From positions 3,498,301 through 3,562,300 of the forward strand of contig OZ014423.1 in NCBI GenBank assembly GCA_963965975.1: 64,000 bases of DNA, written 5' to 3'. A model generated the notes under the pieces. That model was not told the DNA's origin and searched no databases. It saw only the letters and a list, made by a program, of their open reading frames with translations. Shown piece after piece: positions 14,640-29,054 of this stretch; within the stretch, counting starts at the first letter, position 1; every line of letters begins with the position of its first letter. This DNA is from Xestospongia bergquistia (lineage: Eukaryota > Porifera > Demospongiae > Haplosclerida > Petrosiidae). A program made the translations under genes and the position numbers.

Positions 14640-16640
14640 GTTTATAAAGTAAACTGCTCAGTCTAAAGGACTTCATGGCACTGACTAAATAAACAGTTAT
14701 TAACAGTTTAGTAAGTTAGTTTGCATTAACGGACTAAAGTCTTTAATTGAAAGACTTTAGAAGGTTTAGACTATTGAGAGAAATTTATAAAGTAGACAGC
14801 TCAATCTAAAGGACTTTATGGCACTAACTAAATAAAGGCTATTAGCAGTTTAGTAAGTTAGTTTGCATTAACGCTCTAAAGTCTTTAAGTTAAAGACATT
14901 AGAAGGTTTAGACTATTGAGAGAAGTATACAAAATAAACTGCTCAGTATAAAGGACTTTATGGCAGTAACTAAATAAACAATTGTTAGCAGTTTAGTAAG
15001 TTAGTTTGCATTAAAGCTCTAAAGTCTTTAAGTTAAAGACTTTAGAAGGTTTAGACTATTGAGAGAAGTTTATAAAGTAAACTGCTCAGTCTAAAGGACT
15101 TTACGGCACTAACTAAATAAACAGCTGTTAGCGGTTTAGTAAGTTAGTTTGCATTAAAGCTCTAAAGTCTTTAAGTTAAAGACTTTAGAAGGTTTAGACT
15201 ATTGAGAGAAGATTATTAAGTAAACTGCTCAATCTAAAGGACTTTATTGCTCTAACTAAATAAACAGCTATTAGCAGTTTAGTAAGTTAGTTTGCATAAA
15301 CGCTCTAAAGTCTTTAAGTTAAAGACTTTAGAAGGTTTAGACTATTGAGAGAAGTCGATAAAGTAAACTACTAAGTCTAAAGCACTTTGTGGCACTAACT
15401 AAATAAACAGTTATTAACAGTTTAGTAAAATAGTTTGCATTAACGCTCTAAAGTCTTTAAGTTAAAGACTTTAGAAGGTTTAGACTATTGAGAGAAGTTT
15501 ATAAAGTAAACTGCTCAGTCTAAAGGACTTTATGGCACTAACTAAATAAAGAGCTATTAGCAGTTTAGTAAGTTAGTTTGCATTAAAGCTCTAAAGTCTT
15601 TAAGTTAAAGACTTTAGAAGGTTTAGACTAGTGAGAGAAGTTTATAAAGTAAACTGCTCAGTCTAAAGGACTTCATGGCACTGACTAAATAAACAGTTAT
15701 TAACAGTTTAGTAAGTTAGTTTGCATTAACGGTCTAAAGTCTTTAATTGAAAGACTTTAGAAGGTTTAGACTATTGAGAGAAATTTATAAAGTAGACAGC
15801 TCAATCTAAAGGACTTTATGGCACTAACTAAATAAAGGCTATTAGCAGTTTAGTAAGTTAGTTTGCATTAACGCTCTAAAGTCTTTAAGTTAAAGACATT
15901 AGAAGGTTTAGACTATTGAGAGAAGTATACAAAATAAACTGCTCAGTATAAAGGACTTTATGGCAGTAACTAAATAAACAATTGTTAGCAGTTTAGTAAG
16001 TTAGTTTGCATTAAAGCTCTAAAGTCTTTAAGTTAAAGACTTTAGAAGGTTTAGACTATTGAGAGAAGTTTATAAAGTAAACTGCTCAGTCTAAAGGACT
16101 TTACGGCACTAACTAAATAAACAGCTGTTAGCGGTTTAGTAAGTTAGTTTGCATTAAAGCTCTAAAGTCTTTAAGTTAAAGACTTTAGAAGGTTTAGACT
16201 ATTGAGAGAAGATTATTAAGTAAACTGCTCAATCTAAAGGACTTTATTGCTCTAACTAAATAAACAGCTATTAACAGTTTAGTAAGTTAGTTTGCATAAA
16301 CGCTCTAAAGTCTTTAAGTTAAAGACTTTAGAAGGTTTAGACTATTGAGAGAAGTCGATAAAGTAAACTACTAAGTCTAAAGCACTTTGTGGCACTAACT
16401 AAATAAACAGTTATTAACAGTTTAGTAAAATAGTTTGCATTAACGCTCTAAAGTCTTTAAGTTAAAGACTTTAGAAGGTTTAGACTATTGAGAGAAGTTT
16501 ATAAAGTAAACTGCTCAGTCTAAAGGACTTTATGGCACTAACTAAATAAAGAGCTATTAGCAGTTTAGTAAGTTAGTTTGCATTAACGCACTAAAGTCTT
16601 TAGGTTAAAGACTTTAGAAGGTTTAGACTATTGAGAGAAG
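14640..16640 (+). repeat. tandem 7-mer higher-order duplication (about 1000-bp period)
   Basis: The variants CTTCATGGCACTGACTAAAT (14671 and 15671), GACTTTACGGCACTAAC (about 15096 and 16096) and the ATTGTTAGCAG type recur with a spacing of about 1000 bp. That is seven monomers minus one base. The block sits inside the larger array and uses a different period from the 13-mer blocks. Confidence 0.75.
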
Positions 16641-19600
16641 TGTATAAAGTAAACTGCTGAGTCTAAAGGACTTTATGGCACTAACTAAATAAACAGCTGT
16701 TAGCAGTTCAGTAAGTTAGTTTGCATTAAAGCTCTAAAGTCTTTAAGTTAAAGACTTTAGAAGGTTTAGATTATTGCGAGAAGTTTATTACGTACACTGC
16801 TAAATCTAATGGACTTTATGGCACTAACTAAATAAACAGCTACAAGCAGTTTAGTAAGTTAGTTTGCATTAATGCTCTAATGTCTTTAAGTTAGAGACTT
16901 TAGAAGGTTTAGACTATTGAGAGAAGTCGATAAAATAAACTACTCAGTCTAAAGGACTTTGTGGCACTAACTAAATAAACAGTTATTAATAGTTTAGGAA
17001 ATTATTTTGCATTAATGGTCTAAAGTCTTTAAGTTAAAGACTTTAGAAGGTTTAGACTATTGAGAGATGTTTATAAAGAAAACTGCTCAGTCTAAAGGAC
17101 TTTATGGCACTAACTAAATAGACTGCTATTAACTGCTTAGTAAGTTAGTTTGCATTAACGCTCTAAAGTCTTTAAGTTAAAGACTTTAGAAGCTTTAGAC
17201 TGTTGAAAGAAGTTGATAAAGTAAACTGCTCAGTCTAAAGGACTTTATGGCACTAACTAAATAAACAGCTATTAGCAGATTAGTATGTTAGTTTGCATTA
17301 ACGCTCTAAAGTCTTTAAGTTAAAGACTTTAGAAGGTTTAGGCTATTGATAGAAGTTGATAAAGTAAACTACTCAGTCTAAAGGACTTTGTGGCACTAAC
17401 TAAATAAACAGTTATTAACAGTTTAGTAAGTTATTTTGCATTAACGGTCTAAAGTCTTTAAGTTACAGACTTTAGAAGGTTTAGACTATTGAGAGAAGTT
17501 TATAAAGTAAACTGCTCAGTCTAAAGGACTTTATGGCAAAAACTAAATAAAGAACTATTAACAGTATAGTAAGTTTGTTTGCATTAACGCTCTAATGTCT
17601 TTAAGTTAAAAACTTTCGAAGGTTTAGACTATTGAGAGTAGTTGATAAAGTAAACTACTCAGTCAAAAGGACTTTATGGCCTAACTAAATAAAGAGTTAT
17701 TAACAGTTTAGTAAGTTCGTTTGCATTAACGGTCTAAAGTCTTTAAGTTACAGACTTTAGAAGGTTTAGACTATTTAGAGAAGTTTATAAAGTAAACTGC
17801 TCATTCTAAAGGACTTTATGGCAATAACTAAATAAACAGCTATTAACAGTATAGTAAGTAAGTTTGTATTAACGCTCTAATGTCTTTAAGTTACAGACTT
17901 TAGAAGGTTTAGACTATTATGAGAAGTTTATAAAGTAAACTGCTCAGTCTAAAGTACTTTATGGCACTAACTAAATAAAAAATTATTAGCAGTTTAGTAA
18001 GTTAGTTTGTATTAACGGCCTAAAGTCTTTAAGTTAAAGACTTTAGAAGGTTTAGACTATTGAGGGAAGTTTATAAGGTAAAAAGCTCAGTCTAAAGGAC
18101 TTTATGGCACTAAATAAATAAAGAGCTATTAGCAGTTTAGTAAGTTAGTTTGCATTAACGCTCTAAAGTCTTTAAGCTAAAGACTTTAGAAGGTTTGGAC
18201 TATTGAGAGAAGTTTATAAAGTAAACTGCTCAGTCTAAAGGTCTTTATGGCACTAACTAAATAAACAGCTGTTAGCAGTTTAGTAAGTTAGTTTGCATTA
18301 AAGCTCTAAAGTCTTTAAGTTAAAGACCTGAGAAGGTTTAGACTATTGAGAGAAGTTTATAAAGTAAACTGCTCAGTCTAAAGGACTTTATGGCACTAAC
18401 TAAATAAATAGCTGTTAGCAGTTCAGTAAGTTAGTTTGCATTAAAGCTCTAAAGTCTTTAAGTTAAAGACTTTAGAAGGTTTAGATTATTGAGAGAAGTT
18501 TATTACGTACACTGCTCAATCTAATGGACTTTATGGCACTAACTAAATAAACAGTTATTAACAGTTTAGTAAATTAGTTTGCATTAATGGTCTAAAGTCT
18601 TTAAGTTAAAGACTTTAGAAGGTTTAGACTATTGAGAGATGTTTATAAAGAAAACTGCTCAGTCTAAAGGACTTTATGGCACTAACTAAATAGACAGCTA
18701 TTAACTGCTTAGTAAGTTAGTTTGCATTAACGCTCTAAAGTCTTTAAGTTAAAGACTTTAGAAGCTTTAGACTGTTGAAAGAAGTTGATAAAGTAAACTG
18801 CTCAGTCTAAAGGACTTTATGGCACTAACTAAATAAACAGCTATTAGCAGATTAGTATGTTAGTTTGCATTAACGCTCTAAAGTCTTTAAGTTAAAGACT
18901 TTAGAAGGTTTAGGCTATTGATAGAAGTTGATAAAGTAAACTACTCAGTCTAAAGGACTTTGTGGCACTAACTAAATAAACAGTTATTAACAGTTTAGTA
19001 AGTTAGTTTGCATTAACGGTCTAAAGGCTTTAAGTTACAGACTTTAGAAGGTTTAGACTATTGAGAGAAGTTTATAAAGTAAATTGCTCAGTCTAAAGGA
19101 CTTTATGGCAAAAACTAAATAAAGAACTATTAACAGTATAGTAAGTTTGTTTGCATTAACGCTCTAATGTCTTTAAGTTAAAAACTTTGGAAGGTTTAGA
19201 CTATTGAGAGAAGTTGATAAAGTAAACTACTCAGTCAAAAGGACTTTATGGCCTAACTAAATAAACAGTTATTAACAGTTTAGTAAGTTCGTTTGCATTA
19301 ACGGTCTAAAGTCTTTAAGTTACAGACTTTAGAAGGTTTAGACTATTTAGAGAAGTTTATAAAGTAAACTGCTCATTCTAAAGGACTTTATGGCAATAAC
19401 TAAATAAACAGCTATTAACAGTATAGTAAGTAAGTTTGTATTAACGCTCTAATGTCTTTAAGTTACAGACTTTAGAAGGTTTAGACTATTGAGAGAAGTT
19501 TATAAAGTAAACTGCTCAGTCTAAAGTACTTTATGGCACTAACTAAATAAAAAACTATTAGCACTTTAGTAAGTTAGTTTGTATTAACGGCCTAAAGTCT

Positions 19601-21480
19601 TTAAGTTAAAGACCTTAGAAGGTTTAGACTATTGAGGGAAGTTTATAAAGTAAAAAGCTCAGTCTAAAGGACTTTATGGCACTAAATAAATAAAGAGCTA
19701 TTAGCAGTTTAGTAAGTTAGTTTGCATTAACGCTCTAAAGTCTTTAAGCTAAAGACTTTAGAAGGTTTGGACTATTGAGAGAAGTTTATAAAGTAAACTG
19801 CTCAGTCTAAAGGACTTTATGGCACTAACTAAATAAACAGCTGTTAGCAGTTTAGTAAGTTAGTTTGCATTAAAGCTCTAAAGTCTTTAAGTTAAAGACT
19901 TGAGAAGGTTTAGACTATTGAGAGAAGATTATTAAGTAAACTGCTCAATCTAAAGGACTTTATTGCTCTAACTAAATAAACAGCTATTAGCAGTTTAGTA
20001 AGTTAGTTTGCATTAACGCTCTAAAGTCTTTAAGTTAAAGACTTTAGAAGGTTTAGACTATTGAGAGAAGTCGATAAAGTAAACTACTCAGTCTAAAGCA
20101 CTTTGTGGCACTGACTAAATAAACAGTTATTAACAGTTTAGTAAATTAGTTTGCATTAATGTTCTAAAGTCTTTAAGTTAAAGACTTTAGAAGGTTTAGA
20201 CTGTTGAGAGAAGTTTATAAAGTAAACTGCTCAGTCTAAAGGACTTTATGGCACTAACTAAATAAACAGCTATTAACTGTTTAGTAAGTTAATTTGCATT
20301 AACGCTCTAAAGACTTTAAGTTAAAGACTTTAGAAGGTTTAGACTGTTGAGAGAAGTTGATAAAGGAAACTACTCAGTCTAAAGGACTTTATGGCACTAA
20401 CTAAATAAACATTTATTAACAGTTTAGTAAGTTAGTTTGCTTTAACGGTCTAAAGTCTTTAAGTTACAGACGTTAGAAGGTTTAGACTATTGAGGGAAGT
20501 TTATAAAAAAAACTGCTCAGTCTAAAGGACTTTATGGCTCTAACTAAATAAACAGCTATGAACTGTTTAGTAAGTTAGTTTGCATTAACACTCTAATGTC
20601 TTTAACTTAAAGACTTTAGAAAGTTTAGACTATTGAGAGAAGTTTATAAAGTAGACTGCTCAGTCTAAAGGACTCTATGGCACTAACTAATTAAACAGTT
20701 ATTAACAGTTTAGTAAGTTAGTTTGCATTAACCGTCTAAGGTCTTTAAGTTAAAGACTTTAGAAGGTTTAGACTATAGAGAGAAGTTTATAAAGTAAACT
20801 GCTCAGTCTAAAGAACTATATGGCACTAACTAAATAAACAGCTATTAGCAGTTTAGTAAGTTAGTTTGTATTAACGCCCTAAAGTCTTTAATTTAAAGAC
20901 TTTAGAAGGTTTAGACTATTGAGAGAGATTATAAAGTAGACAGCTCAGTCTAAAGGACTTTATGGCACTAACTAAATGAAGAGCTATTAGCAGTTTAGTA
21001 AGTTAGTTTGCATTAACGGTCTAAAGTCTTTAAGTTAAAGACTTTAGAAGGTTTAGACTATTGAGAGAAGTTTACAAAGTAAACTGCTCAGTGTAAAGGA
21101 CTTTATGGCTGTAAGTAAATAAACAGCTGTTAGCAGTTTAGTAAGTTAGTTTGCATTAACGCTCTAAAGTCTTTAAGTTAAAGACTTTAGAAGGTTTAGA
21201 CTAGTGAGAGAAGTTCATAAAGTAAACTGCTCAGTCTAAAGGACTTCATGGCACTGACTAAATAAACAGTTATTAACAGTTTAGTAAGTTAGTTTGCATT
21301 AACGGTCTAAAGTCTTTAAGTTAAAGACTTTAGAAGGTTTAAACTATTGAGAGAAATTTATACAGTAGACAGCTCAATCTAAAGGACTTTATGGCACTAA
21401 CTAAATAAAGAGCTATTAGCAGTTTAGTAAGTTAGTTTTCATTAACGCTCTAAAGTCTTTAAGTTAAAGACTTTAGAAGG

Positions 21481-24400
21481 TTTAGACTATTGATAGAAGT
21501 TCATAAATGTAAACTGCTAAGTCTAAAGGACTTTATGGCACCAACTAAATAAACAGCTATTAACAGTTTAGTAAGTTAGTTTGCATTAACGCTCTAAAGT
21601 CTTTAAGTTAAAGACTTGAGAAGGTTTAGACTATTGAGAGAAGTTTATAAAGTAAACTGCTCAGTCTAAAGGACTTTATGGCACTAACTAAATAAACAGC
21701 TATTAACAGTTTAGTAAGTTATTTTGCATTAACGCTCTAAAGTCTTTAAGTTAAAGACTTTAGAAAGGTTTAGACTATTGAGAGAAGTTTATAAAGTAAA
21801 CTGCTCAGTCTAAAGGACTTCATGATAATAACTAAATAAACAGATATTAACAGTTTAGGAGGTTAATTTGCGTTAATGCTCTAATGTCTTTAATTTAAAG
21901 ACTTTAGAAGGTTTAGACTATTGAGAGAAGTTTATAAAGTAAACTGCTCAGTCTAAAGGACTTTATGGCACTAACTAAATAAACAGCTATTAACAGTTTA
22001 GTAAGTTAGTTTGCATTAACGCTCTAAAGTCATTAAGTTAAAGACTTTAGAAGGTTTAGACCATTGATAGTAGTTGATAAAGCAAACAACTCAGTCTAAA
22101 GGACTTTATCGTACTAACTAAACAAACAGTTATTAACAATTTAGTAAGTTAGTTTGCATTAACGCTCTAAAGTCTTTAAGTTAAAGACTTTAGAAGGTTT
22201 AGACTATTGATAGAAGTTCATAAAGTAAACTGCTCAGTCTAAATGACTTTATGGCACTAACTAAATAAACAGCTATTAACAGTTTAGTAAGTTAGTTTGC
22301 ATTAACGCTCTAAAGTCTTTAAGTTAAGGAGTTTAGAAGGTTTAGACTATTGGGAGAAGTTTATAAAGTAAACTGCTAAGTCTAAAGGACTTTATGGCAC
22401 TAATTAAATAAAGAGCTATTAACAGTTTAGTAAGTTAGTTTGCATTAACGCTCTAAAGTCTTTAAGTTAAAGACTTTAGAAAGTTTAGACTATTGAGAGA
22501 AGTTTATAAAGTAAAGAGCTCAGTCTAAACGACTTTAAGGCACTAACTAAATAAAGAGCTATTAACAGTTTGGTAAGTTAGTTTGCATTAACACTCTAAA
22601 GTCTTTAAGTAAAAGACTTTAGAAGGTTTAGACTATTGAGAGAAGTCTATAAAGTAAACTACTCAGTCTAAAGGTCTTTATGCCATTAACTAAATAAACA
22701 GTTATTAACAGTTTAGTAAGTTAGTTTGCATTAACGCTCTAAAGTCTTTAAGTTACAGACTTTAGAAGGTGTAGACTATTGAAAGAAGTTTATAAAGTAA
22801 ACTGCTCAGTCTAAAGGACTTTATGGCACTAACTAAATAAACAGCTATTAACTGTTTAGTAAGTTAGTTTGCATTAACGCTCTAAAGTCTTTAAGTGAAA
22901 AACTTTAGAAGGTTTAGAGTATTGAGAGAAGTTTATAAAGTAATCTACTCAGTCTAAAGGACTTTATGGCACTAACTAAATAAACAGTTATTAACAATTT
23001 AGTAGGTTTGTTTGCACTAACGGTCTAAAGTCTTTAAGTTAAAGACTTGAGAAGGTTTAGAGTATTGAGAGAAGTTTGTAAAGTAAACTGCTCAGTCTAA
23101 AGGACTTTATTGCACTAACTAAATAACAGCTATTAGCAGTTTAGTAAGTTAGTTTGTATTAACGCCCTAAAGTCTTTAAGTTAAAGACTTTAGAAGGTTT
23201 AGACTATTGAGAGAGGTTTATAAAGTAAACTGCTCAGTCTAAAGGACTTTATGGCACTAACTAAATAAAGAGCTATTAGCAATTTAGTAAGTTAGTTTGC
23301 ATTAACGCTCTAATGTCTTTAAGTTAAAGACTGTCGAAGGTGTAGACTATTGAGAGAAGTTTATAAAGTAAACTGCTCAGTCTAAAGGACTTTATGGCAC
23401 TAACTAAATAAACAGCTGTTAGCAGTTTAGTAAGTAAGTTTGCAGTAAAGCTCTAAAGTCTTTAAGTTAAAGACTTTAGAAGGTTTAGACTATTGAGAGA
23501 AGTTGATAAAGTAAACTGCTCAGTCTAAAGGACTTTATGGCACTAACTAAATAAAGAGCTATTAACAGTTTAGTAAGTTAGTTTGCATTAACGCTCTAAA
23601 GTCTTTAAGTTAAAGACATTAGAAGGATTAGACTATTGAGAGAAGTTGATAAAGTAAACTGCTCAGTCTAAAGGACTTTATGGCACTAACTAAATAAACA
23701 GCTATTAACAGTTTAGTAAGTTAGTTTGCATTAACGCTCTAAAGTCTTTAAGTTAAAGACTTTAGAAGGTTTAGACTATTGAGAGAAGTTTATAAAGTAA
23801 TCTGCTCAGTCTAAAGGACTTTATGGCACTAACTAAATAAACAGCTATTAACAGTTTAGTACGTTAGTTTGCGTTAACGCTTTAAAGTCTTTAAGTAAAA
23901 GACTTTAGTCAGCTTAGACTATTGAGAGAAGTTTATAAAGTAAACTGCTAAGTCTAAAGGACTTTATGGCACTAACTAAATAAACAGCTATTAAGAGTTT
24001 AGTAAGTCAGTTTGAATTAACGCTCTAAAGTCTTTAATTTAAAGACTTTAGAATGTTTACACTATTGAGTGAAGTTTATAAAGTAAACTGCTCAGTCTAA
24101 AGGACATTATGGCACTAACAAAATAAACAGCTATTAACAGTTTAGTAAGTTAGTTTGCATTAACGCTCTAAAGTCTTTAAGTTAAAGACTTTAGAAGGTT
24201 TAGACTATTGAGAGAAGTTTATAATATAAACTGCTCAGTCAAAAGGACTTTATGGCACTAACTAAATTAACAGCTATCAACAATTTAGTAAGTTTGTTTG
24301 CAATAACGCCCTCTAAATTCTTTAAGTTAAAGACTTTACAAGTTTTAGACTATTTAAAGAAGTTTATAAAGTAAACTGCTCAGTCTAAAGGACTTTATGG

Positions 24401-25300
24401 CTCTAAATATATAAACAGTTATTAATAGTTTAGTAAGTTAGTTTGCATTAACACTCTAAAGACTTTAAGTTAAAGTCTTTAGAAGGTTTAGACTATTGAG
24501 AGATGTTGATAAAGTAAACTGCTCAGTCTAAAGGACTTTATGGCACTAACTAAATAAACAGCTATTAACAGTTTAGTAAGTTAGTTTGCATTAACGCTCT
24601 AAAGTCTTTAAGTTAAAGACTTTAGAAGGTTTAGACTATTGAGAGATGTTTATAAAGTAATCTGCTCAGTCTAAAGGACTTTATGGCACTAACTAAATAA
24701 ACAGCTATTAACAGTTTAGTACGTTAGTTTGCGTTAACGCTTGAAAGTCTTTAAGTAAAAGACTTTAGTCAGCTTAGACTATTGAGATAAGTTTATAAAG
24801 TAAACTGCTAAGTCTAAAGGACTTTATGGCACCAACTAAATAAACAGCTATTAACAGTTTAGTAAGTTTGTTTGCATTAACGCTCTAAATTCTTTAAGTT
24901 AAACACTTTAGAAGGCTTAAACTATTTAAAGAATTTTAGAAAGGAAACTGCTCAGTCTAAAGGACTTTATGGCATTAAATAAATAAAGAGTTATTAATAG
25001 TTTAGTAAGTTAGTTTGCATGAACGCTCTAATGTCTTTAAGTTAAAGACTTTAGAAGGTTTAGACTATTGAGAGAAGTTGATAAAGTAAACTGCTCAGTC
25101 TAAAGTACTTTATGGCACTAACTAAATAAACAAGTATTAACAGTTTAGTAAGTTACTTTGCATTAACGCTCTGAAGTCTTTAAGTTAAAGACTTTAGAAG
25201 GTTTAGACTATTGAGTGAAGTTTATAAAGTAAACTGCTCAGTCTAAAGGACTTTATGGCACTAACTAACTAAACAGCTATTAACAGTTTAGTAAGTTAGC
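21481..25300 (+). repeat. satellite array, monomeric zone without clear higher-order blocks
   Basis: The 143-bp monomers continue in phase and orientation, but private substitutions are more frequent and no block order recurs over long distance. One local exception is the pair of TAGTACGTTAGTTTGCGTTAACGC monomers near 23,860 and 24,718, about six monomers apart. Confidence 0.85.
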
Positions 25301-27751
25301 TTGCATTAACTCAGTCTAAAGGACTTAACGGGACTAACTAAGCCAACTTTTATTAACAGTTTAGTAACTTTGTTTGCATGATTCTCCAAAGTCTTTAAGT
25401 TAAAGACTTTAGAAAGTTTAGACTTTTGAGTGAATTTTATAAATTAAACTGCTCAGTCTAAACGACCTTATGGCTCTAACTAAATAAACTGCTATTAACA
25501 GTTCAGTAAGTTAGTTTGCATTAACGATCGAAAGTCTTTAAGTTAAAAACTTTAGAAAGTTTAGACTATTGAAAGAAGTTTTTAAAGTAAACTGCTCTGT
25601 CTAAAGGACTTTATCGCACTAAGTAAATAAACAGCTATTAACGGTTTAGTAAGTAAGTTTGAATTAATGATCTAAAGTCTTTAAGTTGAAGACTTTAGAA
25701 GGTTTAGACTGTTTAGTGAAGTGTATAAAGTAAACTGCTCAGCCTAAAGGACTTAATGGGACTAACTAAAAAAACTGCTGCTAACAGTTTAGTAAGTTAT
25801 TTTGCATTAACGCTCCAAAGTCTTTAAGTTAAAGACTTTATAAGGTTTAGATTATTGACTGAATTTTATAAAGTAAAATGCTCAGTATAAAGGTCTTTTT
25901 GGCACTAACTAAATAAACAGCTATTACAACTTCAGTAAGTTCGTTTGCATTAACGCTCTAAAGTCTTTAAGTTAAAGACTTTAGAAAGTTTAGACTATTG
26001 AGTGATTTTTATAAAGTAAACTGCTCACTCTAAACGACTTTATGGCACTAAATAAATAAACAGCTATTAACAGTTTAGTAAGCTAATTTGCATTAACGCT
26101 CTAAGGTCTTTAAGTTAAAAACTTTAGAATGTTTAGACTATTGAGTGAAGTTTATAAAGTAAACTGCTCAATATAAAGGTCTTTATGACACTAACTAAGT
26201 AAACTGCTATTAACAGTTTAGTAAGTTAGTTTGCATTAACGCTCTAAAATCTTTAATTTAAAGACTTTAGAAGGTTTAGACAATTGAGTGAAGTGTATAA
26301 AGTGAGGTGCTCAATTTAAAGGTCTGAACAGGACTAACTAAAGAAACTGCTACTAACAGTTTAGAAAGTTTGTTTGCATTAACGCTGTAAAGTCTTTAAG
26401 TTAAAGACTTTAGAAAGTTTAGACTATTGAGTGAATTTTATAAAGTAAACTGCTCAGTCTAAAGGACTTAATGGGACTAACTGAACAAACTGCTACTAAC
26501 AGTTTAGTAAGTGTTTTTGCGTTAACACTCTAAAGTCTTTAAGTTAAACACTTCATAAGGTTTTGGCTATTGACTGAAGTTTATAATGTAAAATGTTCAC
26601 TATAAAGGTCTTTATGGCACTAACTAAATAAACAGCTATTAACAGTTTAGTAAGTTGGTTTGCATTAACGCTCTAATGTCTTTAAGTTAAAGACTTTAGA
26701 ATGTTTAGACTATTCAGTGAAGTTTATAAAGTAAACTGCTCGGTATAAAGGTCTTTATGGCACTAACTAAATAAACAGCTATTAAATGTTTAGCAAGTTT
26801 GTTTGCATTAACGGTCTAAAGTCTTTAAGTTAAAGACTTTAGAAGGTTTAGACTACTGAGAGAACTTTATAAAGAAAACTGCTCAGTCTTAAGTACTTAA
26901 TGGGACTAACTAAATAAACTGCTACTAACATTTTAGTAAGTTGGTTTACATTAACTGTCGAAAGTGTTTAATTGAAAGACTTTAAAGGTTTAGACTATTG
27001 AGTGAATTATATAAAGTAATTTGCTAAGTCTAACGGACTTAGTGCAACTAATTAAATAACCTGCAATTAACAGTTTAGTAAGGTGGCTTGCATTAAGGGT
27101 CTAAAGTCTTTAATTTAAAGACTTTAGAAGGTTTAGACTATTCAGTGATTTTTATGAAGTAAATTGCTCCGTCGAAAGGACTAATAGGACTAACTCATCA
27201 AGCTGCTACTAACAGTTTAGTAAGTTGGTTAGCATTAACGCTCTAAAGTCTTTAATTTAAAGACTTTAGAAGGTTTAGACTATTGAATGAATTTTATAAA
27301 GTAAACTGTTCAGTCTAAAGGACTTAATGGCACTAAATAAATAAACTGCAATGAACAGTTTAGTAAATTGGTTTGCGTTAACGCTCTAAAGCTTTTAATT
27401 TAAAGACTTTAGAAGGTGTAGACTATTGAGTGAAGTTTATAAAGTAAACTGCTAGTTCTAAAGGTGTTAATGGACTAACTCAACAAGCTGCTACTAACAG
27501 TTCAGTAAGTTGGTTTGTATTAACGCTCTAAAGTCTTTAATTTAAAGACTTTAGAATGTTTACACTATTGAGTGAAGTTTATAAAGTAAACTGCTCAGTC
27601 CAAAGGACTTAATGGGACTAACTAAATAATCTGCAATTAACAGTTTAGTAAGTTTGTTTGCATTAACGCTCTAAAGTCTTTAATTTAAAACTTTATAAGG
27701 TTTAGACAATTGAGTGAAATTTATAAAGTAAACTGCTCAGTCTAAAGGACT
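25301..27751 (+). repeat. satellite array, diverged edge
   Basis: Monomers keep the 14-bp palindrome but differ from the core by many substitutions. GGACTTAATGGGACTAAC replaces GGACTTTATGGCACTAAC, and TTGAGTGAAG replaces TTGAGAGAAG. A partial monomer occurs near 25,310. This is the expected decay at an array border, and the edge-type monomers resume beyond the inserted transposon at 32527. Confidence 0.9.
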
Positions 27752-27779
27752 TAAGAGTCGAAAATCAATGGATGGACAA

Positions 27780-29054
27780 ATCTATTTTCAGGCACTTTTT
27801 CTTCTAAAAATTTGAAGATAGCTTATTGCTTCCGTACAATGTGGCTCTTGGTTATGCTCAATGAATACACTTCCCTTGCACAGTTTCCTAACTAAACTCT
27901 GTGTTGTGAACGAGCTCCGTTTTTGGTGCTTTTACAGACTTGAATGTATTCGCGGGCACGTGGTATGATTTGGCGGAGAACACAACCTCAAGTCTAAATG
28001 TTAGCTAGGATTTTTCTGTCAGTTTCTGAGTCTTTCTCTTTCTATCAACTAAATCTCCCTCAAGTTAAACCTTAGGCAGGACTCTCTTGTATTATCTATC
28101 GTGGAAAGAATCAAACATGGTAATTTGTGATAATGTATAGATGTCAATGTGGAAGACTTGATGGCTTGAGCTATGTCTTTGTAATACCTTAGTCAACCCT
28201 GGCCATTTTAGTGATTAGTAAATATGTCTGTAATAACAGAGTCAGTTCACATTTTAATAATAAGAGTGTTGTACTAAGGCTTAATAGCTGCTTGACTTTA
28301 TGACTAACTTTACTGTAAGTAGGTAAACATGTGATAGACATTTGATTTATAATAATCTGAGTGAAATAAATTTTTAAATGATAATCAATTAACTATATGA
28401 CAATATTATTGTTTTTAATACCTTTGAGAAAAAAAGATAAAGTCATCACATAAACTAAAATATGTCATAGACCATCTATTATACTATAGGTATGATGTCA
28501 TAGTCACAAAAATAGGAGGAAGGGTAGGCAGATAACATGTTAAAGTCACTAGTCATTATTTTGATAGAGAAATGAGTTCTAATGAGTTGCTTATTCAAAA
28601 TTCATGATATGATCAAAGGCTCTAAATAATTGCAGTATATAGTTATATCACATGTAGTCATTGGTGCAATGTATAGTCTTTGTTATGAAGTAGAGAAGAG
28701 ATGTATACCTTCAAGCATACTAGTAGACATATCTGCCTTACTTATTTGTTTTCATCTGGTCTTATTGAATCTTCAGAATGCAATAGTCCACTACAATGAG
28801 CTAGAGTCTTTCTATGTTTTATACATAACTAGGAGTCTCTCTACAAAGCTATGACAATTAGTATAAGATTGTGAAAAACCTTTGTACAAATGACTTATTG
28901 CAAACCATAAAGTTTATGTGCTTAATTGGGTGCTGAGACAATTAATTGTTTGAAAACATGCAAGTCCTTTTTTAAGTGTCCCTGACATGAGTCTATTTTT
29001 CTTTGTTTATATATGATTTATTATGTTATAGTTACATCTTCTTTAATAGCCTAG
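27780..29054 (+). other. 5' non-coding part of the Tc5/pogo-like element
   Basis: The sequence is AT-rich without a convincing coding region. A 74-codon open stretch from about 28630 has no recognisable motif and does not begin with ATG. An AG acceptor after a modest pyrimidine-containing stretch at 29053-29054 is the likely start of the first recognised coding exon, so an upstream start exon probably lies here but was not identified. Confidence 0.5.

Larger units (their letters stand above)
1..21480 (+). repeat. 143-bp satellite array, homogenised core with higher-order repeats
   Basis: Head-to-tail monomers start with TTTGCATTAACG (for example at 1, 144, 287, 430 and 573), exactly 143 bp apart. 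The sequence is AT-rich and has no coding frame. Diagnostic variants recur together in blocks. The variant GGCAAAAACTAAATAAA lies at about 102, 2242, 4529, 8102, 9961, 11820, 17536 and 19108. Two successive spacings are exactly 1859 bp (13 monomers); others are near 15, 16, 25, 40 and 11 monomers. This is higher-order repeat structure as in centromeric or heterochromatic satellites. No transposon interrupts this part. Centromere function is not shown by the sequence. Confidence 0.96.

Noticed and set aside
1-27751. Hammerhead ribozyme in the satellite
   Set aside because: No CTGATGA core with a matching GAAA was seen in the monomer on either strand.
28630-28854. 74-codon open stretch in the 5' part of the Tc5/pogo-like element
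   Set aside because: No ATG start, no recognisable motif, AT-rich composition; chance frame.
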